Source of the DNA: Nevskia sp.
Lineage (GTDB): Bacteria > Pseudomonadota > Gammaproteobacteria > Nevskiales > Nevskiaceae
DNA: 40,915 nt
Reading direction: 5' to 3'
Assembly (NCBI GenBank): GCA_016779605.1
Contig: JADHNH010000021.1
Span: 1-40,915, forward strand
Positions 16,927 through 29,100 of the stretch are shown here, piece by piece. The first letter of the stretch is position 1. Each line of letters begins with the position of its first letter. A program made the position numbers and the translations under genes. Below the pieces are notes generated by a model, which was given only the letters and a program-made list of their open reading frames with translations, was not told the origin of the DNA and ran no database searches.

Positions 16927-17871
16927 CTAATGGGCCGGGCCGGTCGAGGTGGTACCGGACGTGCCGGTGGTGCCGTTGGTGCCGTTGCTGCTCGAACCGG
17001 CGATCACCACGCCGAAGATGGCCGCGGTAACGCCCGCCGTGATGCTGCCGGCGATCAGCACCGACTCCGCGGCCGCCTCGGCGCCGGCCACGCCGCCGGT
17101 GCCGCCGGCCGCCGCCGCGCCGGTGGAGCTCAGGAACGCGGGTTCCGCGCCGAGCAGGTACTGCGATCCGTCCGCCAGGGTGATGCAGAACTGGCCAGGC
17201 GCCAGCGTCATGGTCTGGCCGGTGATCGAAGTCACCGTGATGGTGCCGTTGTAGGAGCCGCTGACCACGGCGCCATTGGTCGAAGAGCCTGCCGGCACCG
17301 ACTTGATCACTTCCGGGTCGGCCTGGCATTCGCCCTCGCAGGTCGCCACGATGAAATCGGTGCCGCGGATACCCATCGTCGCCACCGGCGTGCTCAGGCG
17401 GAAGTGGCTGTAGTCGGCGTGGCCGATCAGGCCGCTGACGACGCGCAGCCCACCCTTGAGCAGGCGGAAGAACGAGGCTTCCGGGGCCTTTTCCACCGTG
17501 GTCTGCAGAGGGGCCAGGCCCGACGCAGCCGGGGCCGCCGGGGCGGCAGGCGCGGCGGCGCCGCCGGCCGCGCCGCCGTTGAACTGGTACTTCTCGATGA
17601 CGAACTGCGTCGACGGGCGCAGCATGGTGGTGCTCTGGTCGCTGAAATTGATCAGCACATAGCTTTGCGGGCCGGTCTGGATCGTCTCGCCGGAATACAC
17701 CGCGCTGCCTTTGGCCAGCGCACGGGATTCGCCGCTGATGGACAGCGCGCTGGCCTGGCCCTTGAGCAGGCCGATGGTGCCCGCCGGGGGCGTTTGCGCC
17801 ACGGCGTTGAACCACACCAGCACGCCGGCCAAAAAGCTGAACGCCTGGAACAACCGCCCCTGACGCAACAT
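16927..17871 (-). CDS. Secreted FecR-domain protein
   Basis: This 314-residue protein has a signal peptide (FSFLAGVLVWFNAVA, cut before QTPPAG) and a FecR-like beta domain. Pieces are GSAVYSGETIQTGPQSYVLINFSDQSTTMLRPST and, after an Ala/Pro/Gly-rich insertion, LKGGLRVVSGLIG with TPVATMGIRGTDF. A CEGEC pair may form a disulfide. The C-terminal third is Ala/Gly-rich, with a hydrophobic segment (VLIAGSITAGVTAAIFGVVIAG) and a Gly/Thr/Ser tail. No sigma factor or TonB receptor gene is adjacent, so this is not a classical iron-signalling FecR. Members of this type are periplasmic or surface proteins of unknown role. It is divergent from xthA. Confidence 0.85.
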   Translation of the reverse strand: MLRQGRLFQAFSFLAGVLVWFNAVAQTPPAGTIGLLKGQASALSISGESRALAKGSAVYSGETIQTGPQSYVLINFSDQSTTMLRPSTQFVIEKYQFNGGAAGGAAAPAAPAAPAASGLAPLQTTVEKAPEASFFRLLKGGLRVVSGLIGHADYSHFRLSTPVATMGIRGTDFIVATCEGECQADPEVIKSVPAGSSTNGAVVSGSYNGTITVTSITGQTMTLAPGQFCITLADGSQYLLGAEPAFLSSTGAAAAGGTGGVAGAEAAAESVLIAGSITAGVTAAIFGVVIAGSSSNGTNGTTGTSGTTSTGPAH

Positions 17872-18017
17872 AGTTTATTTCCCCAATCTCGCCCCAAAGT
17901 CCATCATTGCATCAACGGTAAGCCCGGGCAACAGTAAAATCCGTGATCCCGGTTCCATTTCAAAGCCCAAATCAGCGCCTCGGCACCCCATATCACGCCC
18001 ATCCGACGGGTCGTCCA

Positions 18018-18785
18018 ATGAAGATCGCCACCTGGAACGTCAACTCGCTGCGCGTACGCCTGCCGCAATTGCTGGAGTGGCTGAATGCGCAACAGCCCGA
18101 CGTGGTGGGCCTGCAGGAAACCAAGCTCGAGAACAGCGGCTTTCCGGCCGCGCAGATCGAGGCGGCGGGCTGGCACTGGGTGCACAACGGCCAGAAGACC
18201 TACAACGGCGTGGCCTTGCTGTCGCGCCAGCCGCTGGCGGAGGTTTCCTGCGACCTGCCTGGATTGGAAGATCCGCAGAAGCGCGTCATCGCCGCCACCG
18301 TCGGCGGCGTGCGCGTGGTCAACGTCTACGTGCCCAACGGCCAGGCGGTGGCGTCGGAAAAGTACGAATACAAGCTGCGCTGGCTGGTGGCGCTGCGCGA
18401 TTACCTCGGCACCGAGCTTGCGCGGCACCGGCAACTGGCCGTCACCGGCGATTACAACATCGCACCCGGCGACGAGGACGTCCACGACCCGGCCGCCTGG
18501 GCCGGCCAGGTGCTGTGCAGCGAGCCGGAACGGCAGGCCTTGCGCAGCGTGATGGACCTCGGCCTGCGCGACTGTTTCCGCCTGTTCCCGCAGCCGCCCG
18601 CAAGCTTTACCTGGTGGGACTACCGGCAGGCCGCGTTCCGGCGCAACCTGGGCCTGCGCATCGACCACGTGCTGGCTTCGGCGGAACTGGCGGGGCACTG
18701 CACCACCTGCGTCATCGACCGGGCCGCGCGCAGCGTCGAGCGACCATCGGACCATGCTCCCCTGGTGGCGGCCTTCGGCACCTGA
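18018..18785 (+). CDS. xthA: Exodeoxyribonuclease III (first copy)
   Basis: This AP endonuclease and 3'-5' exonuclease acts in base excision repair. The 255-residue protein carries the full set of motifs: MKIATWNVNSLRVRL at the N-terminus, GLQETKLE with the metal-binding Glu, TGDYNIAP, a C-terminal LRIDHVLAS and SDHAPLVA with the catalytic His. The ATG at 18018 is the family start. Longer in-frame alternatives upstream lack a plausible sequence. It differs clearly from the second copy at 33701, which begins MRITTLNVNGIRSA. Confidence 0.95.
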   Translation: MKIATWNVNSLRVRLPQLLEWLNAQQPDVVGLQETKLENSGFPAAQIEAAGWHWVHNGQKTYNGVALLSRQPLAEVSCDLPGLEDPQKRVIAATVGGVRVVNVYVPNGQAVASEKYEYKLRWLVALRDYLGTELARHRQLAVTGDYNIAPGDEDVHDPAAWAGQVLCSEPERQALRSVMDLGLRDCFRLFPQPPASFTWWDYRQAAFRRNLGLRIDHVLASAELAGHCTTCVIDRAARSVERPSDHAPLVAAFGT

Positions 18786-18823
18786 GCCGCCGTGTGCGGG
18801 AAAGTGGTTCTCTCTACGGTGCG

Positions 18824-18845
18824 AAATGTGACATACCGCACACTT
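18824..18845 (+). promoter_or_regulatory. CRP/Vfr/Clp-like binding site
   Basis: TGTGA-N6-GCACA, flanked by AAA on the left and CTT on the right, matches the CRP consensus half-sites at 14 of 16 positions by eye. It is centred about 52 bases before the ATG of the HD-domain gene. A perfect eight-base inverted repeat (18792-18799 with 18836-18843) partly overlaps it. Binding is inferred, not shown. Confidence 0.45.
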
Positions 18846-18850
18846 GCTCA

Positions 18851-18879
18851 TTGAAGGCGGGGGCTGCAACACCGATATT
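18851..18879 (+). promoter_or_regulatory. Predicted sigma-70 promoter of the HD-domain gene
   Basis: TTGAAG (18851-18856) and GATATT (18874-18879) are separated by exactly 17 bases, each matching four of six consensus positions. Transcription would begin next to the ATG at 18887, implying a leaderless or nearly leaderless message. No Shine-Dalgarno sequence is visible. Confidence 0.4.
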
Positions 18880-18886
18880 GGGCACT

Positions 18887-19918
18887 ATGCGCGAACGGTT
18901 GCTGCTCAGTCCGGGCTCGTCCCGGCGAAACAACTATGACGTCACCGGCCGGGTGCGTATCTCGCACCCGCAGGACGTGCTGGCCGCGGTGCAGCCGATG
19001 CTCGCCGGATTGTGCCCGGGAGCCGACCTGGGGCCGGTGGAGCACGCATTCGGCACCTTCGGGCGTTTGTACGCCGGCTGGCTGCCGGGCTACGTCGGCT
19101 GCGATACCTGGTACCACGACGCCCAGCACGGTCTGGATTGCGCGCTGGCCATGGTGCGCCTGCTCGACGGACACGAGCGCAGCGAACCGCCCGCTCGCCG
19201 GCTGGGCCCGCGCCGCATCATGCTGGGCGTGATCATCGCGCTGTTTCACGACGCCGGCTACATCCGCGGGAACAGCGACGCGGCGCGCAACGGCGCGGAG
19301 TACACGCTGACCCACGTCAAGCGCTCCGGCGAATTCCTGCGCACCTACCTGCCGCAGGTCGGCTTCGCCGCCGAAGCGGACCTGGCCAGCCGCGTGGTGC
19401 ACTTCACCGGTTACGAAATCGCGCTGGACCGGATCGACGTCGCCGACCCGCTGGACCGCATGCTCGGCTTCCTGCTCGGCACCGCCGACGTGCTCGCGCA
19501 GACCGCGGACCGCTGCTACCTCGAAAAATGCCGCGACTGCCTGTACCGCGAGTTCGAGATCTGCGGGCTGGCCGGCGAGCCGCGGCCGGGCCTGCCGGCG
19601 CCGGTCTACCGTTCCGCGCGCGAACTGCTGGCCAAGACGCCGGATTTCAACCGCAAGCTGTGGCAGGAACGCCTCGACGGCTATTTCGGCGGCGTGCATC
19701 GCTACCTGAACATCCACTTCGGCGGCCGCAACCCGTATACCGAGTCGGTTGACGCGAACATCGCCCGCGTCCAGGACATGATCGACCACGGCTCGTTCGA
19801 CGGCCTGCGGCTGCGTCCGCGCATCATCGGCGCGGCCGAGCTGCGCGAGATCCTCGGGCCGGCCCTGCAGCCGCTGCGCCCGGTGAACCAGCGCGGGCCG
19901 CGCGCCCGCGCCGCCTGA
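18887..19918 (+). CDS. HD-domain phosphohydrolase, cyclic-nucleotide phosphodiesterase-like
   Basis: This 343-residue soluble protein has metal-binding motifs in PDE order: H77-D78-x2-H81 in WYHDAQHGLD, H121-D122 in IALFHDAGYIRGN, and D201 in GTADVLAQTAD followed by YREFEICG. The spacing and the LTHVKRSGEFL helix recall class I cyclic nucleotide phosphodiesterases more than (p)ppGpp or HD-GYP enzymes. I infer hydrolysis of a cyclic nucleotide, with cAMP a candidate because a CRP-like site sits upstream. The substrate is unproven. The gene ends three bases before the convergent ggt stop. Confidence 0.78.
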   Translation: MRERLLLSPGSSRRNNYDVTGRVRISHPQDVLAAVQPMLAGLCPGADLGPVEHAFGTFGRLYAGWLPGYVGCDTWYHDAQHGLDCALAMVRLLDGHERSEPPARRLGPRRIMLGVIIALFHDAGYIRGNSDAARNGAEYTLTHVKRSGEFLRTYLPQVGFAAEADLASRVVHFTGYEIALDRIDVADPLDRMLGFLLGTADVLAQTADRCYLEKCRDCLYREFEICGLAGEPRPGLPAPVYRSARELLAKTPDFNRKLWQERLDGYFGGVHRYLNIHFGGRNPYTESVDANIARVQDMIDHGSFDGLRLRPRIIGAAELREILGPALQPLRPVNQRGPRARAA

Positions 19919-19921
19919 GCC

Positions 19922-22175
<2,254 letters not shown>

Positions 22176-22203
22176 CGGGCGGCCCGGTTGCGCCGTTTCG
22201 ACC

Positions 22204-22704
22204 TCAGGCCTTGCGCTTGCGCGCGCGGCCGAAGCGCTCCAGCAGGATCGGCAGCACCGGCTTGGGCACGAAGCGGCTCACCGGTGCGCCCAGGCTCGCC
22301 AGCTCGCGCACCAGGCTCGACGACAGGTGGTCGTACTTCGGCGACGGCGCCAGCATCACCGTGTCCAGGCTCGGATAAAGGTCGCGGTTCATCACCGCCA
22401 TCTGCTTTTCGTAGTCGACGTCGCCGACGGTGCGCACCCCGCGCACCAGCACGGTGACGCCGTTGTCGCGGGCGAAATCCACCACCAGCCCGCTGAAGCC
22501 CTTGACCTGCACGTTGGGCAGGTCCTTGCAGGATGCCTGCACCAGGGCGATGCGCTCGTCGAGCGTGAACTTCGGATTCTTCGAGGGGTTCAGGCCCACC
22601 GCCACGATCAGGCGCGGGAACATGCGCGCGGCGCGGTGGATGATGTCGTGGTGCCCCAGGGTGATGGGATCGAAAGTGCCCGAATACGCAGCGATCACGC
22701 TCAA
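22204..22704 (-). CDS. coaD: Phosphopantetheine adenylyltransferase
   Basis: CoaD transfers AMP from ATP to 4'-phosphopantetheine in coenzyme A synthesis. The 166-residue protein has YSGTFDPITLGHHDII with the nucleotide-binding TxGH, LVRGVRTVGDVDYEKQMAVMNRDL and the C-terminal HLSSSLVRELA. The reported start is a TTG overlapping the rsmD stop (TTGA). A GTG two codons later (22698) would give a start closer to known homologues and is equally possible. The extended basic tail (RFGRARKRKA) is slightly unusual. Confidence 0.95.
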   Translation of the reverse strand: MSVIAAYSGTFDPITLGHHDIIHRAARMFPRLIVAVGLNPSKNPKFTLDERIALVQASCKDLPNVQVKGFSGLVVDFARDNGVTVLVRGVRTVGDVDYEKQMAVMNRDLYPSLDTVMLAPSPKYDHLSSSLVRELASLGAPVSRFVPKPVLPILLERFGRARKRKA

Positions 22705-23279
22705 GTTGCCGGCTCCGCCTCGGCCCGGAAGGTGGCCAGCGCGTAGCTTACCTGACCGGCGGCCTTTTCCCGCAGGATTTCAAATCCCGCCGGCAGCCGC
22801 GGCGCGGCGTCGCCCGGCCATTCCAGGAACACCCGGTTGCCCGGCGCCAGTCGCGGCGCCAGGGCGTCGAGCGCCGGCTGCAGCAGCCCGCTGCCATAAG
22901 GCGGGTCGAGGAACACGATGTCGTAGCGTCCCTGCGGCTGTCGCAGCCAGCTCAGCGCATCGGCCACGCGCACCTCGGCGCGGGTCTGCGCCCCGAGCGC
23001 CCGCAGCGCGGCATCGACGCCGGCGGCCTGCGCCGCGCCGGTTTCCAGGAACGTGCAACGGGCGGCCCCGCGCGACAGCGCCTCCAGGCCCAGCGCACCG
23101 CTGCCGGCGAACAGGTCCAGGCAGCGTGCGCCGTCGATGCAGGGTGCCAGCCAGTCGAACAGGGTTTGCCGCACGCGGTCCGGCGTCGGCCGCACACCGA
23201 GGGCGGGATCGAAGGCGACGACGCGGCTGCGCCACTGGCCGCCGATGATGCGCAGCCGGCCGGCACCGCGCCGGCTCAT
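22701..23279 (-). CDS. rsmD: 16S rRNA (guanine(966)-N(2))-methyltransferase
   Basis: RsmD methylates G966 of 16S rRNA in the 30S subunit. The 192-residue Rossmann-fold enzyme has LRIIGGQWRSRVV, RPTPDRVRQTLFDWL, the SAM-binding CLDLFAGSGALGLEALSRGA and the catalytic DPPY in IVFLDPPYGSGLL. The ATG at 23279 overlaps the stop of the membrane-protein gene (ATGA). The rsmD-coaD pairing is common in proteobacteria. Confidence 0.95.
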   Translation of the reverse strand: MSRRGAGRLRIIGGQWRSRVVAFDPALGVRPTPDRVRQTLFDWLAPCIDGARCLDLFAGSGALGLEALSRGAARCTFLETGAAQAAGVDAALRALGAQTRAEVRVADALSWLRQPQGRYDIVFLDPPYGSGLLQPALDALAPRLAPGNRVFLEWPGDAAPRLPAGFEILREKAAGQVSYALATFRAEAEPAT

Positions 23280-23773
23280 CGCGCCGCCGGGGCCTGCCGC
23301 AGCAACGGGTGCGCCGCCGCCTGCGCGTGCAGCCAGTATTGCCCGCCGCCGAACAGGCCGGCCGACAGCACCAGGCACAGCAGCCCCTGCCGGGCCAGGC
23401 GCCGCGCGTAGCGGCGCTGCTCCGGCCCTTCGAGCACGCACATGTCGTGGAACAGGCGCACGTGCGGCGGCGGGTACTGCGGGGCGCTGCGCACCTCGCG
23501 TTGGCGCTGCAGCAGGTAGGCCCCGTAAAGCAGCAGCAGCAGCGCCGAGCCGTCGAGCACGTCGCGCAGCGCCGCCAGCGGGCGCGCCGCGGAGTCGCGC
23601 ACCAGCGCCGCCGAGTCCATCGGCAGGTCGTTCAGGTAGCTGTAAAACCACCAGCCGAGCGCGGCCATGATCGCCACGATCAGCGCCACCAGCGCCGGCA
23701 TCGCCCGCTTCAGTGCCGGGTCGGCAGGATGAATCCGCGGCGCGGCCGGAACTTCCGGGCCGCCTTCAGACAT
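23276..23773 (-). CDS. Uncharacterised membrane protein between tldD and rsmD
   Basis: This 165-residue protein has three likely membrane segments: [21 protein letters not shown] near residues 27-47, [12 protein letters not shown] near 77-88 and a C-terminal [19 protein letters not shown] charged loop containing [27 protein letters not shown] lies between the last two. I do not recognise the family. It overlaps the end of tldD by eight bases and the start of rsmD by four, so it is translated as part of the same message. No residue pattern suggests an enzyme. Confidence 0.75.
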   Translation of the reverse strand: MSEGGPEVPAAPRIHPADPALKRAMPALVALIVAIMAALGWWFYSYLNDLPMDSAALVRDSAARPLAALRDVLDGSALLLLLYGAYLLQRQREVRSAPQYPPPHVRLFHDMCVLEGPEQRRYARRLARQGLLCLVLSAGLFGGGQYWLHAQAAAHPLLRQAPAAR

Positions 23774-25208
23774 TCGTGCCGCCGACGGTGAGCGCGTCGA
23801 CCTTGAGCGTGGGCTGGCCCACGCCCACCGGCACGCTCTGGCCGTCCTTGCCGCAGACGCCGACGCCGGCGTCCAGCTTGAGGTCGTTGCCGACCATCGA
23901 CACGCGCGACAGCGCCTCCGGGCCGTTGCCGATCAGGGTGGCGCCCTTGACCGGTCGCGTCACCTTGCCGTTTTCGATCAGGTAGGCCTCGCTCGCCGAA
24001 AACACGAAGTTGCCGTTGGTGATGTCGACCTGGCCGCCGCCGAAGTTCACCGCGTACAGGCCTTTTTGCACCGAGGCGATCACTTCGGCCGGGTCGTGGC
24101 TGCCGGCCAGCAGGTAGGTGTTGGTCATGCGCGGCATCGGCAGGTGCGCGAACGACTCGCGGCGGCCGTTGCCGGTGGGCCGCATGCCCATCAGGCGGGC
24201 GTTGAGCTTGTCCTGGATGTAGCCGGTGAGCACGCCGTTCTCGATCAGCGTGGTGCACTGGGTCGGCGTGCCCTCGTCGTCCAGCGTGAGCGAGCCGCGG
24301 CGGTCCGGCAGGGTGCCGTCGTCGACCACCGTGCACAGCGGGCTGGCGACCTTCTGGCCCATGCGGCCGGAATAAGCCGACGTCCCCTTGCGGTTGAAGT
24401 CGCCTTCCAGGCCGTGGCCCACCGCCTCGTGCAGCAGCACGCCGGGCCAGCCCGGGCCCAGCACTACCGGCATGGAGCCGGCCGGCGCCGGCACCGACTC
24501 CAGCAGCACCAGCGCCTGGCGCACGGCGTCGCGCGCGTAGCGCTCCGGCGCGTCGCCGCCGAAGAAGTCGGCGTAAGCGCCGCGGCCGCCGCCGCCGGTG
24601 CCGGCCTGCTCGCGGCGGCCCTTGCTCTCGGCAATCACGGTGACGTTCATGCGCACCAGCGGCCGCACGTCGGCGGCCAGGGTGCCGTCGCTGGCGGCAA
24701 TCAGCACGATCTCGTGGCTGCCGGCCAGGGTGACCATGACCTGGGTGATGCGCGGGTCGGCGGCGCGGGCGGCGGCGTCGGCCCGCCGCAGCAGCTCGAG
24801 CTTCTTCTCCACCGGCCAGGCTTCCAGCGGATTGACACCGGCATACAGCGACGGCGGCGCCGGCGTGGACGCCGCCGCCAGGCTGCCGCTGCTGCCCTGG
24901 CGCACGATGGCGCCGGCCGCGCCGGCGGCGTCGCGCAGCGCCGGCAGCGCGATCTCGTCGCAATAGGCGAAACCCTGCTTCTCGCCGGACATCGCGCGCA
25001 CGCCCACGCCATGCTCGTTGTGGTGGCTGCCCTGCTTGACGATGCCGTCTTCGAAAAACCAGCTCTCGGACACCGAGCGCTGGAAGTACAGGTCGGCCGC
25101 GTCGATGCCGGGGCGCATCAGGCCGCCGAGCACGCGGTCGATGCCGCCCTGGCTCAGCTCGGCCGGCTCAAGCAGCGTATTGCGGGCAATTTCTAGGGTT
25201 TGGCTCAT
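23766..25208 (-). CDS. tldD: Metalloprotease TldD
   Basis: TldD with TldE forms a zinc protease that trims peptides, including microcin B17 and CcdA. The 480-residue protein (family about 480) holds the zinc motif in [13 protein letters not shown], with upstream [16 protein letters not shown] and downstream [42 protein letters not shown]. No tldE/pmbA partner is in the window. The ATG at 25208 has no ribosome site, and a -10-like hexamer sits immediately upstream. It follows the nitrilase-family gene after 72 bases. Confidence 0.95.
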   Translation of the reverse strand: MSQTLEIARNTLLEPAELSQGGIDRVLGGLMRPGIDAADLYFQRSVSESWFFEDGIVKQGSHHNEHGVGVRAMSGEKQGFAYCDEIALPALRDAAGAAGAIVRQGSSGSLAAASTPAPPSLYAGVNPLEAWPVEKKLELLRRADAAARAADPRITQVMVTLAGSHEIVLIAASDGTLAADVRPLVRMNVTVIAESKGRREQAGTGGGGRGAYADFFGGDAPERYARDAVRQALVLLESVPAPAGSMPVVLGPGWPGVLLHEAVGHGLEGDFNRKGTSAYSGRMGQKVASPLCTVVDDGTLPDRRGSLTLDDEGTPTQCTTLIENGVLTGYIQDKLNARLMGMRPTGNGRRESFAHLPMPRMTNTYLLAGSHDPAEVIASVQKGLYAVNFGGGQVDITNGNFVFSASEAYLIENGKVTRPVKGATLIGNGPEALSRVSMVGNDLKLDAGVGVCGKDGQSVPVGVGQPTLKVDALTVGGTNV

Positions 25209-25212
25209 TAGG

Positions 25213-25242
25213 GGTATATGAGGTGGTCACGCGCGAATCCAA
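25213..25242 (-). promoter_or_regulatory. Possible tldD promoter with leaderless start
   Basis: On the minus strand TTGGAT (25242-25237) and TATACC (25218-25213) are 18 bases apart, and the latter ends four bases before the tldD ATG. This would give a message beginning at the start codon. Matches to consensus are only moderate. Confidence 0.3.
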
Positions 25243-25280
25243 GAGCAATGTGCCTGATCCGGGCGCAAACCGGAAGTGAG

Positions 25281-26114
25281 TTACAGCCTTCTATGCGCCA
25301 GCGACGGGAAGCTCGCCCGCACCTGCGCCAGCCGCTCGTCCGACACCGTCGCCAGCACTGCCGCATCGCCCGACTGCTGGCACGCCAGCACCTCGCCCCA
25401 GGGGTCCGCGACCAGGCTGTGGCCGTGGGTGGCGCGCCCGCCGGCGTGGGTGCCGTACTGGCCGGGGGCAATCACGTAGCACTGGTTTTCGATCGCGCGC
25501 GCGCGCAGCAGCGGTTCCCAGTGGACCCGGCCGGTGCGCGCGGTGAAGGCGCTGGGCACCGACAGGATTTCCGCGCCGGCCGCCGCCATCGCGCGGTACA
25601 GCTCGGGAAAGCGCAGGTCGTAGCACACCGAAAGTCCCAGCCGGCCGGCCGGCGTGTCCACCACCACCGGCTGCGGCGCGCCGGCGGCGATCGTCGCCGA
25701 CTCGCGGTAGCGCTCGCCGCCGGGCACCTCGACGTCGAACAGGTGGATCTTGTCGTAGCGCGCGGCGCGGCGCCCCTGCGCGTCGTACACCAGGCAGGCG
25801 GCGTAGACCTTGCCGGCGTCGCCCGGCACCGCCAGCGGCACGGTGCCGGCGACGATGCACAGGCCCAGCGCGCGCGCCGTGCGCGCGAGGAAACCCTGGA
25901 TCGGCGCCTGCTCGTCGCCGTCGGCTTCGGCAAACGCCAATTTATCCCGCTCGTGCGCGCCCATGAAGGCGAAATTCTCCGGCAGCACGGCGAGCACGGC
26001 GCCGGCCGCCGCCGCCTGCCGCAGCAGCTGCAGGGCGGTTTCCAGGTTGCGGCCGACATCGGCCACCGAGCTCATCTGGATCGCGGCGACCGCGGCCGCA
26101 GGCTGTTGACTCAT
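25281..26114 (-). CDS. Nitrilase-family amidohydrolase (Nit1-like)
   Basis: This 277-residue carbon-nitrogen hydrolase has the Glu-Lys-Cys triad: Glu46 in VLPENFAF, Lys122 in [15 protein letters not shown] and Cys164 in [14 protein letters not shown]. The Nit1 branch includes deaminated-glutathione amidase, a repair enzyme, and this sequence ([14 protein letters not shown]) fits that branch best, although omega-amidase cannot be excluded. The ATG at 26114 overlaps the yhdP stop (ATGA). The frame is open far upstream inside yhdP, which is shadow. Confidence 0.92.
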   Translation of the reverse strand: MSQQPAAAVAAIQMSSVADVGRNLETALQLLRQAAAAGAVLAVLPENFAFMGAHERDKLAFAEADGDEQAPIQGFLARTARALGLCIVAGTVPLAVPGDAGKVYAACLVYDAQGRRAARYDKIHLFDVEVPGGERYRESATIAAGAPQPVVVDTPAGRLGLSVCYDLRFPELYRAMAAAGAEILSVPSAFTARTGRVHWEPLLRARAIENQCYVIAPGQYGTHAGGRATHGHSLVADPWGEVLACQQSGDAAVLATVSDERLAQVRASFPSLAHRRL

Positions 26115-29100
26115 GTCGGTTTCCCCGGCGCGCGCGCCGCGCCCTGGTCGTCGGCAGGCGGGCGGGCCGGCGCCGCCGGCTTGTGTTCCGGCGCCGCGGG
26201 CGCGTCTTCCTTGCCCTCGGCGTTGACCTGCGGATTGTCCCAGGTGCCGGAGACATGGTAGCTGAAGCGGCCGATCTGGTTGAATGGCTTGTTGAAGATC
26301 TCCTGCGCCAGCAGCGCCACGCCGCCGGCGATGGGCCCGCCGATGAGGGTGGCACCGACCGCGACGCTGGTCGAGACGTCCGGGTAGACGGTGACGCGCT
26401 GGTCGTAGTCGCGCGCCGCCAGGCCAATGCGCCCGCGCACTTCCATCCGCATCGACGGTGCGACGATCTTCATGTCCTCGGTGCGCGCCTGGCCGTCGGT
26501 CAGCGTGAAGGTGCCGGACAGGGAATCGAAGCCGAGCCCCTTGGACACCACGTCGTGGAAGTCGAAGGTCAGGCGCCGCGGCAGGGCATACAGGTTGAGC
26601 AGGCCCAGCACCCGCCCGGCGCCCGGGTTGACCTCGCGCAGCGTGCCCTTGCCGACCTTGAGCGACACGCTGCCGGCCGCCTGCGCCAGCTCCAGCCCGT
26701 CGGCGGCACCGGGCCAGGCGAGCCGGCCGGAGAAGTCCGCCTTGCCGGCGTCGAGGTTTTCGGCGTAGCCGAAGCCGCGCAGCACCTCGCCGGCGTCGCG
26801 GATGGTCGAAGAATATTCGAGCCGGGCGGCGGAAACCTGGTCCTGGCGGGTCCATTGTCCGCTCGCGCTGGCGACGATCTGCCGCCCCTGCACCGACAGT
26901 TGCTGCAGGCTCTGGCCGCCGGCGATGCGCTGCGTACGCACGCTGACGCGCCCGAGGTCGGCTTCGCCGACCTGCATCGACTCGCTGCTGAAATCCAGCA
27001 CCGGTGCTTGCGACGGATCGAACGGCCTGGCGTGGCGATCCGGCGCCGCCGCGGGCGCCGGCATCGCATCCAGGCCCAGGTGCTGCAGGTCCGCGCGGAT
27101 GCTGCCGCCGCCGGCCGCGGACCATTCGACCGTGCCGGCGGCGCCCGGTCCGTCCGCGCGGATGCTCCAGCCGCCCGCGGCCGGGGTTGCCGCCAGGTGC
27201 ACGGGGCGCACCGCGAAGCCGCCGTAGATCAGCCGCTGCGCCGTCAGGTCGGCGCCGCGGAAGGCCAGCGCGCCGCCGTCTTCGCCGCCGCCGATGCCGA
27301 CACCGCCGAACAGGTCCAGCCAGGCGCCGAAGTCGAGGTCCGCCACCTCGCCGCCGATGCGCAGGCCGTCTTCGTCGGCGCGCGGCATCGGGCCGGCGCC
27401 CAGGCGCACGTCGGCCGCGCGCAGCGGCGCCGCGGCGCCCTTCTGCGCAAAGCGCAGCGCCAGGCGCAGGCGGTCGCCAGCCTGCACCGATACGCGCAGC
27501 GGCGTCTCGCCGCCGGCGCCTGCCGTGCCGCCGGACACGCCCACCGACACCGGCAGGGCTTCCTCGGCGGCCTTGCCCAGCGGCGCGGGCAGATCGCTGG
27601 CGATGCCGCGCAGGTCCGTTTCCAGCGCCAGCTGCCCGGAACGCGCACCGGCCAGCGGCAGCCGGGCGCTCCAGCGCGAGCTGCCGTGCAGGTGCAGGCG
27701 CAGCCAGTCGGGCACGAACGCCGCGAGCAGGCCGTCGGACGGCTCGGCCGGCGCGGCGAAGCCGATCCGCACCACGCCGTCGGGGCTGTCGCCCTCGCCG
27801 CGCACCGTCGCGTCCAGCGCCGTGCCGTACAGCTGGCCGGCCAGGCGCTCGGCGCGCACGCCGCGGTCGCCGAACTGCACCGTGCCGCGCAGCCCGTGCA
27901 CCGGCTGGCCGATTCCGCCGATGCGCAGGTCGCCGCCGTCGAAGCGCGCACGACCGCTGAAGCTGACGTCCGGATCGTCCTGCTGCAGCGGAATCTGCAG
28001 GTGGATGTCGACGTCGGCGGGACCGCTGGCGTCGGTGCGCTCGAGCAGCCCGGCCAGCTTCCGGCTCAAGGGGCTCGCGCGCAGGAAGGCGTAATAGCCG
28101 GCGGCGTCGCCGTGCGTACCACCGTCGACCGTCAGGCTGGCCTGGCGCAGGTCGGCGATCTGCCCGGCAACCCGGTCGACGCGGGTGGAGCCGATGCGGC
28201 CGACCCCGGCGATCTGCAGGCCGTGCCCGCGGAACTTCAGCGCCGCCCGCAGGTGCTCCAGCCCGGGCCAGTTGCGGGCGTAGTCCAGCCGGGTGTCGAC
28301 CACGTCGAAATCCAGTGCCCAGGTGCCGCCGGGGTGCTCGACGAAAGGGAAGTCGCCGAGCGGCCCGTCGAGCTGCAGTTGCCCGTTGTCGATGCTGCCG
28401 CCCTGCAGCGCGCGGCTTAGCCATTCGCGCGTGCCGGCACCCCAGTGCCGCGGCATGTACGGCTTCAGGGCGCCGACGTCGGCGGCCGAGAATTCCGCCA
28501 GCAGGCGCAGCGACGGCGACTGCGCCGCCGACGCCGGCAGCAGCAGGTCGAGCTGTCCGCCGCCGCGCGCGCCGAGCGCCTTCCAGTCGAATTTCGCCGC
28601 GCTGATGCGCCAGCCGGCGGCGCCGGCGGCGGCGTCGACGTCGGCGTTCAAGGAGTCGATCGGCACGGCAGCGGCGAACAGCTCCGGCAGGTCCAGGCGC
28701 GGGCTGGCTTGCCGCAGCTGCAGGTGCACGGCCGCGGGATCGAACCGCAGCAGGCCGTCCAGCCCGGAAAATCCGGGCTCGTCCGCGCGGCTGCGCAGCG
28801 CCACACCGAGCAGCCGCGCGCTGGCCTGAAAGCCTTGCCCCGCGGCTGCGCCCGGCCCGGCGTGCAGCGACAGGTCGCGCAGCTCGCCGCCCAGGTCCGC
28901 GGCCCGCGCCGGCACGCCGCGCAGCACCGCCAGCCATGGCGCGAGATCGTCCAGGCGCAGGCGCTCCAGCGCCAGGTCGCAGGCGCGCCCGCCCGCTGTC
29001 GAATGCAGATCCAGGGTGCCGCGCGAGGAAATGTCCTCGCCGGCGCCGTTGACGTAGGCCAGGCGGCTGATCTGGACATGCCAGTCGCCGGCCTGGTAGC

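Noticed and set aside
16927-17871. FecR protein as part of an iron-responsive sigma/anti-sigma/receptor system
   Set aside because: No sigma factor or TonB-dependent receptor is adjacent, and the protein has a signal peptide and no N-terminal cytoplasmic anti-sigma domain.
25281-28937. A minus-strand open frame of about 1,200 codons ending in the nitrilase gene
   Set aside because: The first 940 codons lie inside yhdP in another frame and show no family similarity. The true nitrilase start is the ATG at 26114.
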